Shown here: in pieces, positions 20,789 through 28,626 of the stretch | Numbering within the stretch: the first letter of the stretch is position 1 | Layout of the letters: every line of letters starts with the position of its first letter | Assembly: GCF_000214375.1 (NCBI RefSeq) | Contig: NC_015578.1 | Span: 2,542,001 to 2,606,000, forward strand | DNA length: 64,000 nt | DNA from: Treponema primitia ZAS-2 | GTDB taxonomy: Bacteria; Spirochaetota; Spirochaetia; Treponematales; Breznakiellaceae | Direction: 5' to 3' | Translations under genes and position numbers: made by a program | The notes under the pieces: generated by a model | What the model saw: only the letters and a program-made list of their open reading frames with translations | Databases searched by the model: none | What the model was told of the DNA's origin: nothing

Positions 20789-21751
20789 CTAGTATATCTT
20801 CCCCCCCCAATACAGGGGGCTTGAAACTTCCGCTATGGGCGGAAGCTTAACGTCTTTAAACGCCCATTTTATATATTCAGGAACCCCGGTGCGGTCTACG
20901 ATGTAACCGATGTGTTCTTTGCCCCCCGGCGCCTGGGGGTTTATATACTGTTTTACATAGTCATAGGTATTAAGAATAATTTTAATGATACTGTCCTCGT
21001 CTATCCATTTTACAAAATCAATACCCAGCCGGGGATTCCGCTTTCCCGAGCGGCCTAAAAGGGTAAGGCGGTAATACTTCTGTTCGCTCCGGGTCCAGGC
21101 CGACATGGGGCAATTAAGTACACATTCACCGCAGCCGATACATTTTTCGCTATTCCGGCTGGGGCGGTAGTTTTGTTCGCTTAGGGCTTCCACGGATTTA
21201 TTCTTGCACGCCCTGATACAGCCCCGGCAGCTAACGCAGCGCTCTTTTTCAAACCGGGGTTCGGTCATACCAATGATACCAAAATCATGCATACGCACCT
21301 TAGCACAATCATTCGGGCAGCCTGTGAGGGCAATCTTAAAATGAAGATCGTTGGGGAATACCGCTTTTTCGATACGCTGGGCAAAGGAAGTGGTGTCATA
21401 ACAGGCAAAGGGGCAAACCCGGTTTCCGATACAGGCAACAATATTCCTGGTTCCCGATGACGGATAGCCTTCACCGGGTTTTTCCTGGTTTATATCAAGC
21501 CCGCTTATAAGAGGCTGCAACAGCTCATTAACCCTGGCCATCTGATCAAAAGGTATGCCGGGGATTTCAAAGCCCTGCCGGTTGGTAATATGCACCGTGC
21601 CATTCCCGTATGTTTCGGCAATATCCTGAAGCGCCAAAAGGTATTTAGCCTCTAAATGCCCGCCCGGGACCCTGATGCGGATGGCTGTAAAATCTCGCAC
21701 TTTTGTTACCCGGAAAGCGTTCTTCTTTAGTTTCTTTGTATTTACATCCAT
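20789..21751 (-). CDS. asrC: Anaerobic sulfite reductase subunit C (siroheme-type catalytic subunit)
   Basis: Catalyses six-electron reduction of sulfite to sulfide in the cytoplasm. The ferredoxin-like half domain is at about 20-80 (TAIRIRVPGGHLEAKYLLALQDIAE). The siroheme/4Fe-4S ligands lie in ACIGNRVCPFACYDTT and TGCPNDCAKVRMHDFGI. Two added 4Fe-4S clusters follow in CVSCRGCIRACKNKSV and CIGCGECVLNCPMSAW. The start chosen is ATG 21751 (MDVNTKKLKK): AGGGAG lies eight bases ahead, within the ten-base gap after asrB, and the earlier in-frame start lacks this. Last gene of asrABC. 320 residues, typical for AsrC. Confidence 0.95.
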   Translation of the reverse strand: MDVNTKKLKKNAFRVTKVRDFTAIRIRVPGGHLEAKYLLALQDIAETYGNGTVHITNRQGFEIPGIPFDQMARVNELLQPLISGLDINQEKPGEGYPSSGTRNIVACIGNRVCPFACYDTTSFAQRIEKAVFPNDLHFKIALTGCPNDCAKVRMHDFGIIGMTEPRFEKERCVSCRGCIRACKNKSVEALSEQNYRPSRNSEKCIGCGECVLNCPMSAWTRSEQKYYRLTLLGRSGKRNPRLGIDFVKWIDEDSIIKIILNTYDYVKQYINPQAPGGKEHIGYIVDRTGVPEYIKWAFKDVKLPPIAEVSSPLYWGGKIY

Positions 21752-21761
21752 GATAATCTCC

Positions 21762-22556
21762 CTAATCAATTAAATGGCGGCCGCGAGAAAAATTAAATAC
21801 CGGACCGTCAAGGCAAATATACACCTCGTTTACTTTGCAGTGCCCGCATTTCCCAATACCGCAGCACATCCTGCGTTCCTGGGAAATCCAAATATTGCTT
21901 TCCTTAAAACCGCGTTCAATTAAGCCCTTTGTACTAAAGCGCATCATGGGCGGCGGTCCCACGACAATAGCAGCGGCAGTGTTCAAATCCTGTATATCGA
22001 GTTTTGGTATATACTCGGTTACCAGTCCCACAGGATAGCCTCCATTACCCTCATCCTTATCTACGGTTAAAATAACGGCTGCCCTTTTTTTCCAAGCCTC
22101 AAAATCTTTTCTAAAGAGAATGTCCTCCGGTGTTTTGAAACCCGCTATAACGGTAAGCTTCTTTGCGTCGCTATTTTGGGACGCAAAATGGGTGATGACG
22201 CCGCGAACCGGAGAAACCCCGGTCCCCCCGGCAATAACAACCAGTTCCCGGCCGGCATAATCGCCAACCGCAAAACCGTTGCCGTAGGGCCCGCGCATAA
22301 AAAGCGCACCCCCTGGCCGGCGGGTAAATAGTTCACCAGTAACATTGCCAACCCGCCGTATGGTAAGGTCCACGCTGCCTGAATCAATGCCGCTTACGGA
22401 AATCGGCGCTTCCCCAAACCCGGGAATGGAAACTTCAAAAAATTGCCCGGGCAGCACTGCGCCGTTATAGGCCATTTTGAAGGTGTATTCCAGCTTGGTA
22501 TGGCGAATGATATCAATTACTTCGGAACGGAAAGGTAAGTAGTTATTCTCCTCCAT
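21762..22556 (-). CDS. asrB: Anaerobic sulfite reductase subunit B (FAD/NAD-binding)
   Basis: Passes electrons from NADH to the other subunits. A ferredoxin-reductase-like FAD fold (GQFFEVSIPGFGEAPISVSG; MRGPYGNGFAV) is followed by the NAD-binding half (VVIAGGTGVSPVRGVITHF), and a C-terminal 2Fe-2S-type Cys cluster in ERRMCCGIGKCGHCKVNEVYICLDGPVF. 264 residues, normal for AsrB/HydG-like subunits. Its start overlaps the end of asrA by 14 bases, indicating tight translational coupling. Confidence 0.94.
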   Translation of the reverse strand: MEENNYLPFRSEVIDIIRHTKLEYTFKMAYNGAVLPGQFFEVSIPGFGEAPISVSGIDSGSVDLTIRRVGNVTGELFTRRPGGALFMRGPYGNGFAVGDYAGRELVVIAGGTGVSPVRGVITHFASQNSDAKKLTVIAGFKTPEDILFRKDFEAWKKRAAVILTVDKDEGNGGYPVGLVTEYIPKLDIQDLNTAAAIVVGPPPMMRFSTKGLIERGFKESNIWISQERRMCCGIGKCGHCKVNEVYICLDGPVFNFSRGRHLID

Positions 22557-23571
22557 TTTGTGTTACCTCCCCGCTTAACCTGTTGATAATAGTTGAAAAG
22601 GATATGTATTCGGGACAAATATCGTCGCACCTGCCACAGCCGACGCACATGGTATACCCGAAACGTTGCTTAAAATCCAAAACCTTATGCAGCGCCTTAA
22701 AACGCATACGCTCGCCGTTCTTTTTCCGGTAAGCCCCGCCTCCCGCCACATCGGTAAAGCCGTCTACCATACATGAAGCCCACACGCGCCGCCGCTCCCC
22801 GGCGCGACCGTTGTCAGAATAGAACAGATCCTGCATGGTGTAGCAGGTACAGGTAGGGCAGGAAAAGTTACAGCGCCCGCAATTAATACAGCGCCCATCA
22901 TATTCGGCCCAAAACCCAAGGGCTGTTGCCTGAGCGGCGCTGAGCTGTTCCGGCACTGAAACCCTTGTTTTTGTTTCGACAACAAATGACGGCGTTACGG
23001 GCAGCACTTTTTGCGCAGCTTCTTTGAAAAAACAATCCCACTCATGGTTTTTGCAATCAATACAAACAGTGTTTTCCCCATCAATTTCCACACTCGCATC
23101 GTAGCTCTCTGTTTTATTGGACTGCATATCCACACAGAAACAGCTAGCAAAGGGTTCTTTACAGGGCAGCAGTACAAATTTGATTTTATCCCGCACCCGT
23201 TTGTAGTAATAGTCAGCTTCGCTGTTGTTTAAATAAATTTCGTCAAGCCGCTTTAGCGCGTGGATATCGCAGGAGCGCAGGAACACAATGGCGCCTTTTT
23301 GCCCCGCAAGGGGACTATCAGCTTCCTTTACTGCATCTTCGGTAAAGAAAAACAGGGTTTGGCTTATGGGCATAAAGGTTTCTTTGAACGAATTTGATGA
23401 TTTGGCATCAAAGGCTATTTCATCAACAGAGTTTACCCTGCCATAGCGGACCAGCGGCAAATCGGAAAACTTGTTCCCGTTCTCAAAAATTTTTGGTGCA
23501 AAAATCATGTATTCCTTCGACAATGCCGAAAGGATTTTGTTTAGCCCCTCTTTTGACAGTATATACCCCAT
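22543..23571 (-). CDS. asrA: Anaerobic sulfite reductase subunit A (4Fe-4S electron transfer)
   Basis: An iron-sulfur subunit of 342 residues. The C-terminal half has two ferredoxin-like cluster motifs: CINCGRCNFSCPTCTCYTMQD and CVGCGRCDDICPEYIS. The N-terminal half includes IVFLRSCDIHALKRLDEIYLN, a feature of AsrA/HycB-type subunits. AAAGGAG stands six bases before the ATG. It is the first gene of asrABC. A GTGA-N6-TCAC palindrome about 50 bases upstream suggests control by the adjacent Crp/Fnr regulator. Confidence 0.94.
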   Translation of the reverse strand: MGYILSKEGLNKILSALSKEYMIFAPKIFENGNKFSDLPLVRYGRVNSVDEIAFDAKSSNSFKETFMPISQTLFFFTEDAVKEADSPLAGQKGAIVFLRSCDIHALKRLDEIYLNNSEADYYYKRVRDKIKFVLLPCKEPFASCFCVDMQSNKTESYDASVEIDGENTVCIDCKNHEWDCFFKEAAQKVLPVTPSFVVETKTRVSVPEQLSAAQATALGFWAEYDGRCINCGRCNFSCPTCTCYTMQDLFYSDNGRAGERRRVWASCMVDGFTDVAGGGAYRKKNGERMRFKALHKVLDFKQRFGYTMCVGCGRCDDICPEYISFSTIINRLSGEVTQNGGE

Positions 23572-23616
23572 GTTTACTCCTTTTGATTCACCATACCATC
23601 AAAAAAAGAAGCGCAC

Positions 23617-23632
23617 CGTGAGATTTATCACG
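23617..23632. promoter_or_regulatory. Crp/Fnr-type binding site before asrA
   Basis: CGTGA-N6-TCACG, a perfect ten-base dyad of the Crp/Fnr class, is centred 53 bases before the asrA start and overlaps the stop codon of the adjacent regulator gene. A TATGGT stretch between it and the ATG could be the -10, which would put the site near -41, the activating position for this family. Confidence 0.55.
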
Positions 23633-24314
23633 CTTTATGAAAATAATCCATCAATTTTTCCCGGCTTGGGATGATAAAGCGGTTTTTACGGCGGATAATC
23701 AGCCCTGCTCCGGTTAAAATTTTCAGCTGCCGAGAAGTGGTTTCCCGCTGGGAACCTAAAAGCTCCGCAAGATAGGTAACCGTAAGGTCAAAATTGATTT
23801 CAATGCCCTCTGCTCGGGGTACACCATAATCACGGGAAAGTTTCCAAAGCCGGGCGGCAATTCGTTTATCGAGCCGGATGCTGTTAGAAGTGTTTTTGAT
23901 CTGATGATAGAGGCGGCGGATTTTCAGGGCCATGGAATCCATTATTGCTTTGGTAAGCTTAAAATCCTGTTCACAAATGCTTACAAACGCTGTTTTTTCA
24001 ATGCACAAAATTTTCACCCTGGTCAGGGCTTCGCAATTTATTGAGGCCGGTTTATTGTCTAAAATAAGCTCATTAAGAAAGGCCCCCTCTCCATAAATAA
24101 AAATCCCCCGTTTTTCACCGGCACTGTTGAGTTTATACAATGCCGCAACGCCTTCTATAATGCTATAAACATCGGCAACTTCATCCCTGTCAAAAAAAAG
24201 ATAGTCCCCTTTTTTAAATACCCTTACTGATGAATTGGATATTAGTTTGTCAATAGTCTTCCGGGATGCGCAGGACAGGAGGGTAATTTTCTTAACAATT
24301 GCTTCTGTTGTCAT
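23628..24314 (-). CDS. Crp/Fnr-family transcription regulator
   Basis: 228 residues. The N-terminal cyclic-nucleotide-binding-like barrel (about 20-125: FKKGDYLFFDRDEVADVYSIIEGVAALYK, GEGAFLNELILDNKPAS) is followed by a long dimer helix and a winged HTH (LTVTYLAELLGSQRETTSRQLKILTGAGLIIRRKNRFIIPS). The four-Cys N-terminal cluster of true Fnr is not seen, so it is not an oxygen-sensing Fnr of that kind. Placed directly ahead of asrABC on the same strand with a matching dyad between, it is the likely activator of sulfite reduction. Signal unknown. Confidence 0.9.
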   Translation of the reverse strand: MTTEAIVKKITLLSCASRKTIDKLISNSSVRVFKKGDYLFFDRDEVADVYSIIEGVAALYKLNSAGEKRGIFIYGEGAFLNELILDNKPASINCEALTRVKILCIEKTAFVSICEQDFKLTKAIMDSMALKIRRLYHQIKNTSNSIRLDKRIAARLWKLSRDYGVPRAEGIEINFDLTVTYLAELLGSQRETTSRQLKILTGAGLIIRRKNRFIIPSREKLMDYFHKA

Positions 24315-24333
24315 GTTGCTATCCTTTTTTCAG

Positions 24334-24351
24334 GCGATATTTATATATCGC
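24334..24351. promoter_or_regulatory. Inverted repeat before the Crp/Fnr gene
   Basis: GCGATAT-TTAT-ATATCGC, perfect seven-base arms with a four-base centre, lies 20 bases before the ATG at 24314. The position fits an operator or a 5' leader hairpin. Confidence 0.35.
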
Positions 24352-24493
24352 TTTTGCAAGAATAATGGCGGTACAGAAAACATTCAGTTGTATTTACAAC
24401 AAAATGAAGGAGTTTTGTATTTTTTATCTGATGTTAAGAGACCATGCCGGTTATACCAAATGGTAGGAAGAACAGCCGGAAGGCAATGGAATA

Positions 24494-24727
24494 TCACTCC
24501 CTTGTAAGCGCCATTTCACGGCGAACCATATCGCTGATAATTTCTGTGGGCGACTGCTTGGTAGCTAACATCTTTGCCGTAAGGTACTGGGCAGATAGTG
24601 GGTCAAGAAAGACCATCATATTTCGATGCGTGATGAACGGCCCCTTAACAGAGGGGTCTACCTCCGGGGTGGTTTTCGTCAAAAGCTCATCAAGTTCGTA
24701 TGCTTCTTCTTCGGTCATATCAGACAT
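24494..24727 (-). CDS. Small ribbon-helix-helix-like protein, possible antitoxin
   Basis: 77 residues, acidic at the N-terminus (MSDMTEEEAYELDELL) and ending in a strand-helix-helix pattern (HRNMMVFLDPLSAQYLTAKMLATKQSPTEIISDMVRREMAL) typical of MetJ/Arc-type antitoxins. The start at 24727 has GGAGG 12 bases upstream; a longer start at 24748 would put that site inside the gene. No standard toxin follows. A 33-codon ORF overlaps its start on the same strand. It could be an orphan antitoxin or a small DNA-binding regulator. Confidence 0.6.
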   Translation of the reverse strand: MSDMTEEEAYELDELLTKTTPEVDPSVKGPFITHRNMMVFLDPLSAQYLTAKMLATKQSPTEIISDMVRREMALTRE

Positions 24728-24821
24728 ACCAGCCGTTTTCCTCCGCATAATGGTAAAATTCTTTCCTGCATTTCATTGCATGAAAGATATTATAAGTTCC
24801 ATCTTTCCTAATATTATACAT
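24720..24821 (-). CDS. Tentative 33-residue ORF overlapping the RHH gene
   Basis: ATG at 24821 (MYNIRKDGTYNIFHAMKCRK..., ending GWYV) runs to a TGA inside the start of the RHH-like gene, overlapping by eight bases in the manner of coupled toxin-antitoxin pairs. It contains the RHH gene's GGAGG site. No ribosome site is obvious for it and it matches no family I know. It may be the tail of a decayed partner gene. Confidence 0.25.
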   Translation of the reverse strand: MYNIRKDGTYNIFHAMKCRKEFYHYAEENGWYV

Positions 24822-24965
24822 TATTTCGAGCAAATTACTATTCCGATCAAAGCCAATAAGCAAAAACTAAATATACCCCCTTTCCAGCCTTTTGGAAAGC
24901 CACTGTAAAGGATAAAATGTGGTTTTTAGGGGAATTATTGCCAAATTTTTCGTATCGGCCCCTCA

Positions 24966-25775
24966 TCACCCCAAGAGCATTTCGTCGTTGGCCAGTTCCT
25001 GTTTCTTAATATCCCTGAAGCGCTGCACAATATCTGCGGCAGTAAGCTTTGCCTTTTCCGCCGCGTCTATGTCCAGGATAATTTCCCCCCGGTCCATCAT
25101 CAGGAGCCGGTTACCGAATTCCAGGGCCTGGGTCATGTTGTGGGTGATCATCATCACGGTCAGGTGGTATTCTGCGGCAAATTTCAGGGTCAGGTCCATG
25201 ATCACCTCGGCGTTCCGAGGGTCCAGGGCGGCGGTGTGCTCGTCCAGGAGCAGTAGGCTGGGCTTGGACATTACGGTCATCAGCAAGGTCAGGGCCTGGC
25301 GCTGGCCGCCTGAAAAGAGTTCCACATTGTCGTTGAGCCGATTTTCCAGGCCCATGCCCAGGCGGCGCAGGTGTTCCCGGAAGTAGTCCTTCATGGTGTG
25401 GTTCAGGCTTATCTTGAGGCCCTTGTAGCCCTTTTTATGGCAGATCATCATGTTGTCCGCCAGGGTCATTTTTCCGGCGGTGCCCAAGAGGGGGTTCTGG
25501 AAGATGCGGCCGATATACCGGGCCCGCTTGTATTCAGCCTCCCGGGTAATATCTTTGTCGGTGTTCCGTTCCTCGTCCCGGATAAAGATGTGGCCCGTGG
25601 TAGGCGCCTCGGTTCCGGCGATTACATTGTACAGGGTGGTTTTCCCCGCGCCGTTGGAACCGATGATGGTGATAAATTCCCCGGCCTTGGCGGTGAGGCT
25701 GATGTTTTTCAGGGCAAGGTTTTCATCAGGGGTTCCCAGGCCGAACACTTTTTCTAAATTTTCAACCCGGATCAT
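24966..25775 (-). CDS. ABC transporter ATP-binding protein (TrpX-type importer)
   Basis: 269 residues with Walker A GSNGAGKTT, signature LFSGGQRQALTLL, Walker B LLLLDEHTAALDP and the switch His in MMITHNM. It energises the permease encoded immediately upstream, whose stop overlaps this ATG by four bases. With a PF04392-type binding protein, the set belongs to the family that includes tryptophan/tyrosine importers; the substrate here is not proven. Confidence 0.92.
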   Translation of the reverse strand: MIRVENLEKVFGLGTPDENLALKNISLTAKAGEFITIIGSNGAGKTTLYNVIAGTEAPTTGHIFIRDEERNTDKDITREAEYKRARYIGRIFQNPLLGTAGKMTLADNMMICHKKGYKGLKISLNHTMKDYFREHLRRLGMGLENRLNDNVELFSGGQRQALTLLMTVMSKPSLLLLDEHTAALDPRNAEVIMDLTLKFAAEYHLTVMMITHNMTQALEFGNRLLMMDRGEIILDIDAAEKAKLTAADIVQRFRDIKKQELANDEMLLG

Positions 25776-26704
25776 GGGCGGCCCCCAGGGGAATTGCCAT
25801 TGCTTCCCGGTTTTGCCCGCTTCCGTTTTCCCGTGAAAACGCCCTTCTGGGAAACCAGGATGCAGAGGATGATCAGCAGCCCGGTGATGAGCTTCAGATC
25901 GTTGGCGGTCATGTGGATGTAGTAGCCGTAGTTCCGGGCCAGGTACATCAGGGCCCGGTACAGGATGGAGCCCAAGATAACCCTGAGGGTCAGCATGCTG
26001 ATCCGGTTGGAAGGGATAAGGAATTCCCCGATCATCAGGGAGGCCAGCCCTGAGACTATCATGCCGCTTCCCAGGTTCACATCCGCAAAACCCTGGTACA
26101 TGGCCGCAAAGGAGCCTGAGACTGCCACTAGGCCGTTGGCCAGGCAGATGCCGCTTATCTTGAGCATGTCCGGGTTCATCCCCTGGGAGATAACCAACTG
26201 GGGATTTGCCCCCAGGGCCCCCAGGGAAAGGCCGTAGTCGGTGTGGAAGAACAAATCCAGGAGCAGCTTGATGGCCAGCACCACCAGGAAGCAGAGTATC
26301 ACCAGGGCGATGCCCGGGGGCATGAAGGGCTCGGCCCAGCTGCTGAGCTTAGTAAAGAGGGAAGGGACCCTGAGCAGGGACAGGTTTGCCCGGTTGGACA
26401 TGATCCGCAGGTTCACCGAATAGAGCATGGTCATGGTGAGTATCCCTGACAGCAGATCCGGTATTTTCAGCCGGGTATGGATCAGGGCAGTTACCAGCCC
26501 CGCTGCTGCGCCCCCAAAAAAGGCGACGGCCAGGGCGATACCCGAAGGCACACCCCGAACCAGCAGCACCGCCATGATGGCCGCTCCCATGGGGAAGGCC
26601 CCGTCTACGGTCATGTCCGCAAAATTCAGTACCCGGAAGGTGAGAAACACCCCCAAAACCATGATGCCGTAGATAAGCCCTTCAACCAGAATCCCCTGAA
26701 TCAT
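25772..26704 (-). CDS. ABC transporter permease (TrpX-type importer)
   Basis: 310 residues with about eight to nine hydrophobic helices (for example GLIYGIMVLGVFLTFRVLNF, AAIMAVLLVRGVPSGIALAVAFFGGAAAGLVTAL) and the LivH/BPD_transp_2-like segment GANPQLVISQGMNPDMLKISGICLANGLVAVSG. It forms the membrane channel of the import system. It starts 12 bases after the binding-protein gene and overlaps the ATPase gene by four bases. A cytoplasmic Lys/Arg-rich tail ends the protein. Confidence 0.9.
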   Translation of the reverse strand: MIQGILVEGLIYGIMVLGVFLTFRVLNFADMTVDGAFPMGAAIMAVLLVRGVPSGIALAVAFFGGAAAGLVTALIHTRLKIPDLLSGILTMTMLYSVNLRIMSNRANLSLLRVPSLFTKLSSWAEPFMPPGIALVILCFLVVLAIKLLLDLFFHTDYGLSLGALGANPQLVISQGMNPDMLKISGICLANGLVAVSGSFAAMYQGFADVNLGSGMIVSGLASLMIGEFLIPSNRISMLTLRVILGSILYRALMYLARNYGYYIHMTANDLKLITGLLIILCILVSQKGVFTGKRKRAKPGSNGNSPGGRP

Positions 26705-26716
26705 AAGCCAGTCCCG

Positions 26717-27712
26717 CTATTTGGTGTTTAGTTTGCCGTTTTCGTAGGTATAATTCGCCAGGGAAAGATACTTAGCCGGAATGGTGATACCGCAGTTTTT
26801 CGCTTCGTCCAGATCAAAGAGCAGGTCCGACTCAGAGGGGTCGGTGAGGAACTTTACCGGGATATCTGCGGGCTTTTTGCCCTCCAGGATATCGGCGACA
26901 ATATTCCCCGTGGCCAGCCCGGCCTTATAGTAATTGAACCCCGAGGCGATCACGCAGCCGCCGTTCAGGGCAGCGGTCACATCTCCGGAGAAGATGGGCT
27001 TCTTCGCGGCGCTAAAGACCTGGATCAGCGCAGGCAGGGCGGAATACACCGTATTGTCCGTGGTCAGGTAAATCCCATCCACCCGGTTGACAATAGCCTC
27101 CGCAGCCTGCCGGAGTTCGGCGGAAGTGCTGATAGCCTGGGTCACCAGCTGGAGACCTAAGGTTTTGCAGGCGTCCTCCACCAGGGTAAGGGCGGAGATG
27201 GAGTTGGCCTCGGAACTGGTGTAGATATAGCCCAGGGTCTTGATGTTGGCAATTTCCTTAAACAGGGCGATATGTTCCCCGGTGGGAATGGCGTCCGAAA
27301 GGCCGGTAACATTCCCGCTGCCGTTGGCCAGGGAGGAAACCAGGTTCGCCCCCACCGGGTCGGTTACTGCAGAAAAGACCACCGGGGTATCCGTAAAAGT
27401 GGTAGCCAGGGAAACCGCTATTGGGGTGGCAATCCCCACCGCCACGTCCACCTTGTCGCTTTTGAACTTGTTGGCGATCTGGGCGGCGGTGTTCATGTCC
27501 CCGTTGGCGTTCTGGTGGTCCAGAACCGCATCTATGCCCCGGGCTTTCAAGGCGTCCACCACCCCCTGCTCGCAGGCATCCAGGGCCTCGTGTTGGACAA
27601 TCTTGGCAATCCCGATCCGCACTTTCTTGTCACCGGAGCTGTCCCTACCTCCGGCAGACATCAGCAAAAGCGCGGTAAGACACAATCCTGCAATAGTAAC
27701 CAGCTTTTTCAT
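26717..27712 (-). CDS. ABC substrate-binding protein (PF04392-type)
   Basis: 331 residues, signal peptide MKKLVTIAGLCLTALLLMSAG but no lipobox Cys. Family features: VRIGIAKIVQHEALDACEQGVVDAL, ANKFKSDKVDVAVGIATPIAVSLA, TPVVFSAVTDPVGANLV, GNVTGLSDAIPTGEHIALFKEI, and DGIYLTTDNTVYSALPALIQV. Related proteins bind aromatic amino acids; the ligand here is inferred only by family. AGGAGGAG precedes the ATG. First gene of the three-gene importer. Confidence 0.9.
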   Translation of the reverse strand: MKKLVTIAGLCLTALLLMSAGGRDSSGDKKVRIGIAKIVQHEALDACEQGVVDALKARGIDAVLDHQNANGDMNTAAQIANKFKSDKVDVAVGIATPIAVSLATTFTDTPVVFSAVTDPVGANLVSSLANGSGNVTGLSDAIPTGEHIALFKEIANIKTLGYIYTSSEANSISALTLVEDACKTLGLQLVTQAISTSAELRQAAEAIVNRVDGIYLTTDNTVYSALPALIQVFSAAKKPIFSGDVTAALNGGCVIASGFNYYKAGLATGNIVADILEGKKPADIPVKFLTDPSESDLLFDLDEAKNCGITIPAKYLSLANYTYENGKLNTK

Positions 27713-27818
27713 AAAAATTCTCCTCCTTAGTGAGTACTTACGAGTGTAAGTGTTCTATTAAGGTATAAATCAGCCGGTATGATGTCAAGGGGAAGGAAAA
27801 AAAACGGGGGAAATGAAG

Positions 27819-27900
27819 AATATTACCACGGAGTTCACGGACCACAGGGACAAAGAGGGGGGGAAGGGGGAGGAGGAAGAGGAAGAGGAAGAGATTTACC
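27819..27900. repeat. Purine-rich low-complexity stretch with a dispersed intergenic motif
   Basis: ACCACGGAGTTCACGGACCA (from about 27823) and TTACCACGAAGGACACCA (from 27896) are near-copies of an intergenic motif common in environmental bacterial genomes. Between them is a run of (A)GGA and GGAAGA units (about 27860-27893). Frames through it are low complexity and not credible as genes. Confidence 0.45.
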
Positions 27901-27922
27901 ACGAAGGACACCAGGCGGCGTT

Positions 27923-28234
27923 TTACTGCGAGCCCTGTTCCGGTATGTTTTGGCTCAGATTCCGGGAACCATGCAAAATACGATATATCTCCACGAGGCT
28001 TTTTTCTTCATCAACTTTATAAAAAACAAGATAATCTGACAAAACAACTCTCCGAAAAGCCGGGTTATCCGGGTATAGGGCATACATAACGGGATTATTT
28101 TTGAGGTTTACCGTACACCGTTCCAGGGCGTCAAGAAATTTTTGGGGCGTACTTGGATAAAATTGGGATAAATATACTATGATGGAATCTACATCCTCCA
28201 GGGCGGAATCCAAAAACCGTATCTCATAGCCCAT
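27923..28234 (-). CDS. RelE/ParE-superfamily toxin
   Basis: 103 residues in the RelE/ParE fold: MGYEIRFLDSALEDVDSIIVYLSQFYPSTPQKFLDALE (strand, two long helices), then LKNNPVMYALYPDNPAFRRVVLSDYLVFYKVDEEKSLVEIYRILHGSRN (the beta sheet with the conserved Arg and closing His-Gly-Ser-Arg). Members either cleave mRNA on the ribosome or poison gyrase; which applies here is not clear. The start at 28234 overlaps the antitoxin gene by 11 bases; a longer reading from 28285 would be inside the antitoxin gene and is unlikely. Confidence 0.88.
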   Translation of the reverse strand: MGYEIRFLDSALEDVDSIIVYLSQFYPSTPQKFLDALERCTVNLKNNPVMYALYPDNPAFRRVVLSDYLVFYKVDEEKSLVEIYRILHGSRNLSQNIPEQGSQ

Positions 28235-28532
28235 GTTTTTCCCGAATGTTTTCCCGGAACTCTGCCCAGTTATACCATTTTGCATCAGGCCTGGCTGCGT
28301 AGTCTTCCGCTTCTTTTAGTTTTTCCAGGATATATCTTCGGTGCTCCCCTGACATTGCATCCTGGGCCGGCAATTTTACCTCGAAGGGTAAACCGCCTGT
28401 AAGCAGTACCTGATTCAAAAAAACCGTTATTGCTTCGGCGGTAGAAAGCCCTAATCGACTGAGTACCGCATCGGCCCCGGCTTTAAGCTCCGGTTCTATC
28501 CGCATATGAATCGTATCTATCTTAGGCATCAT
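28224..28532 (-). CDS. RelB/DinJ-family antitoxin
   Basis: 102 residues. The N-terminal ribbon-helix-helix (KIDTIHMRIEPELKAGADAVLSRLGLSTAEAITVFLNQVLLTGGLPFEV) is the DinJ/RelB DNA-binding and dimer region; the charged C-terminal tail (RRYILEKLKEAEDYAARPDAKW) should wrap the toxin. Gene order antitoxin-toxin with overlap is standard. GAGGT lies just before two adjacent ATGs (28532, 28529). Its own promoter region is compact, fitting autoregulation. Confidence 0.9.
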   Translation of the reverse strand: MMPKIDTIHMRIEPELKAGADAVLSRLGLSTAEAITVFLNQVLLTGGLPFEVKLPAQDAMSGEHRRYILEKLKEAEDYAARPDAKWYNWAEFRENIREKHGL

Positions 28533-28547
28533 GCTACCTCTAATTCA

Positions 28548-28576
28548 AATGTAGCACAAAATACTATAAAATGCAA
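28548..28576 (-). promoter_or_regulatory. Promoter of the toxin-antitoxin pair
   Basis: Read on the minus strand: TTGCAT (28576-28571), a 17-base spacer, TACATT (28553-28548), then the antitoxin start 15 bases on. The AT-rich spacer could hold the antitoxin operator. Confidence 0.5.
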
Positions 28577-28626
28577 CACATCTTTTAAGGGTAAACTAAA
28601 TCGTTGAAAACAAAATCTACCGGCAG

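Noticed and set aside
27779-28039. An 86-codon frame through the purine-rich stretch before the toxin gene
   Set aside because: It is a Gly/Arg low-complexity translation of GGA repeats and then the antisense of the toxin gene.
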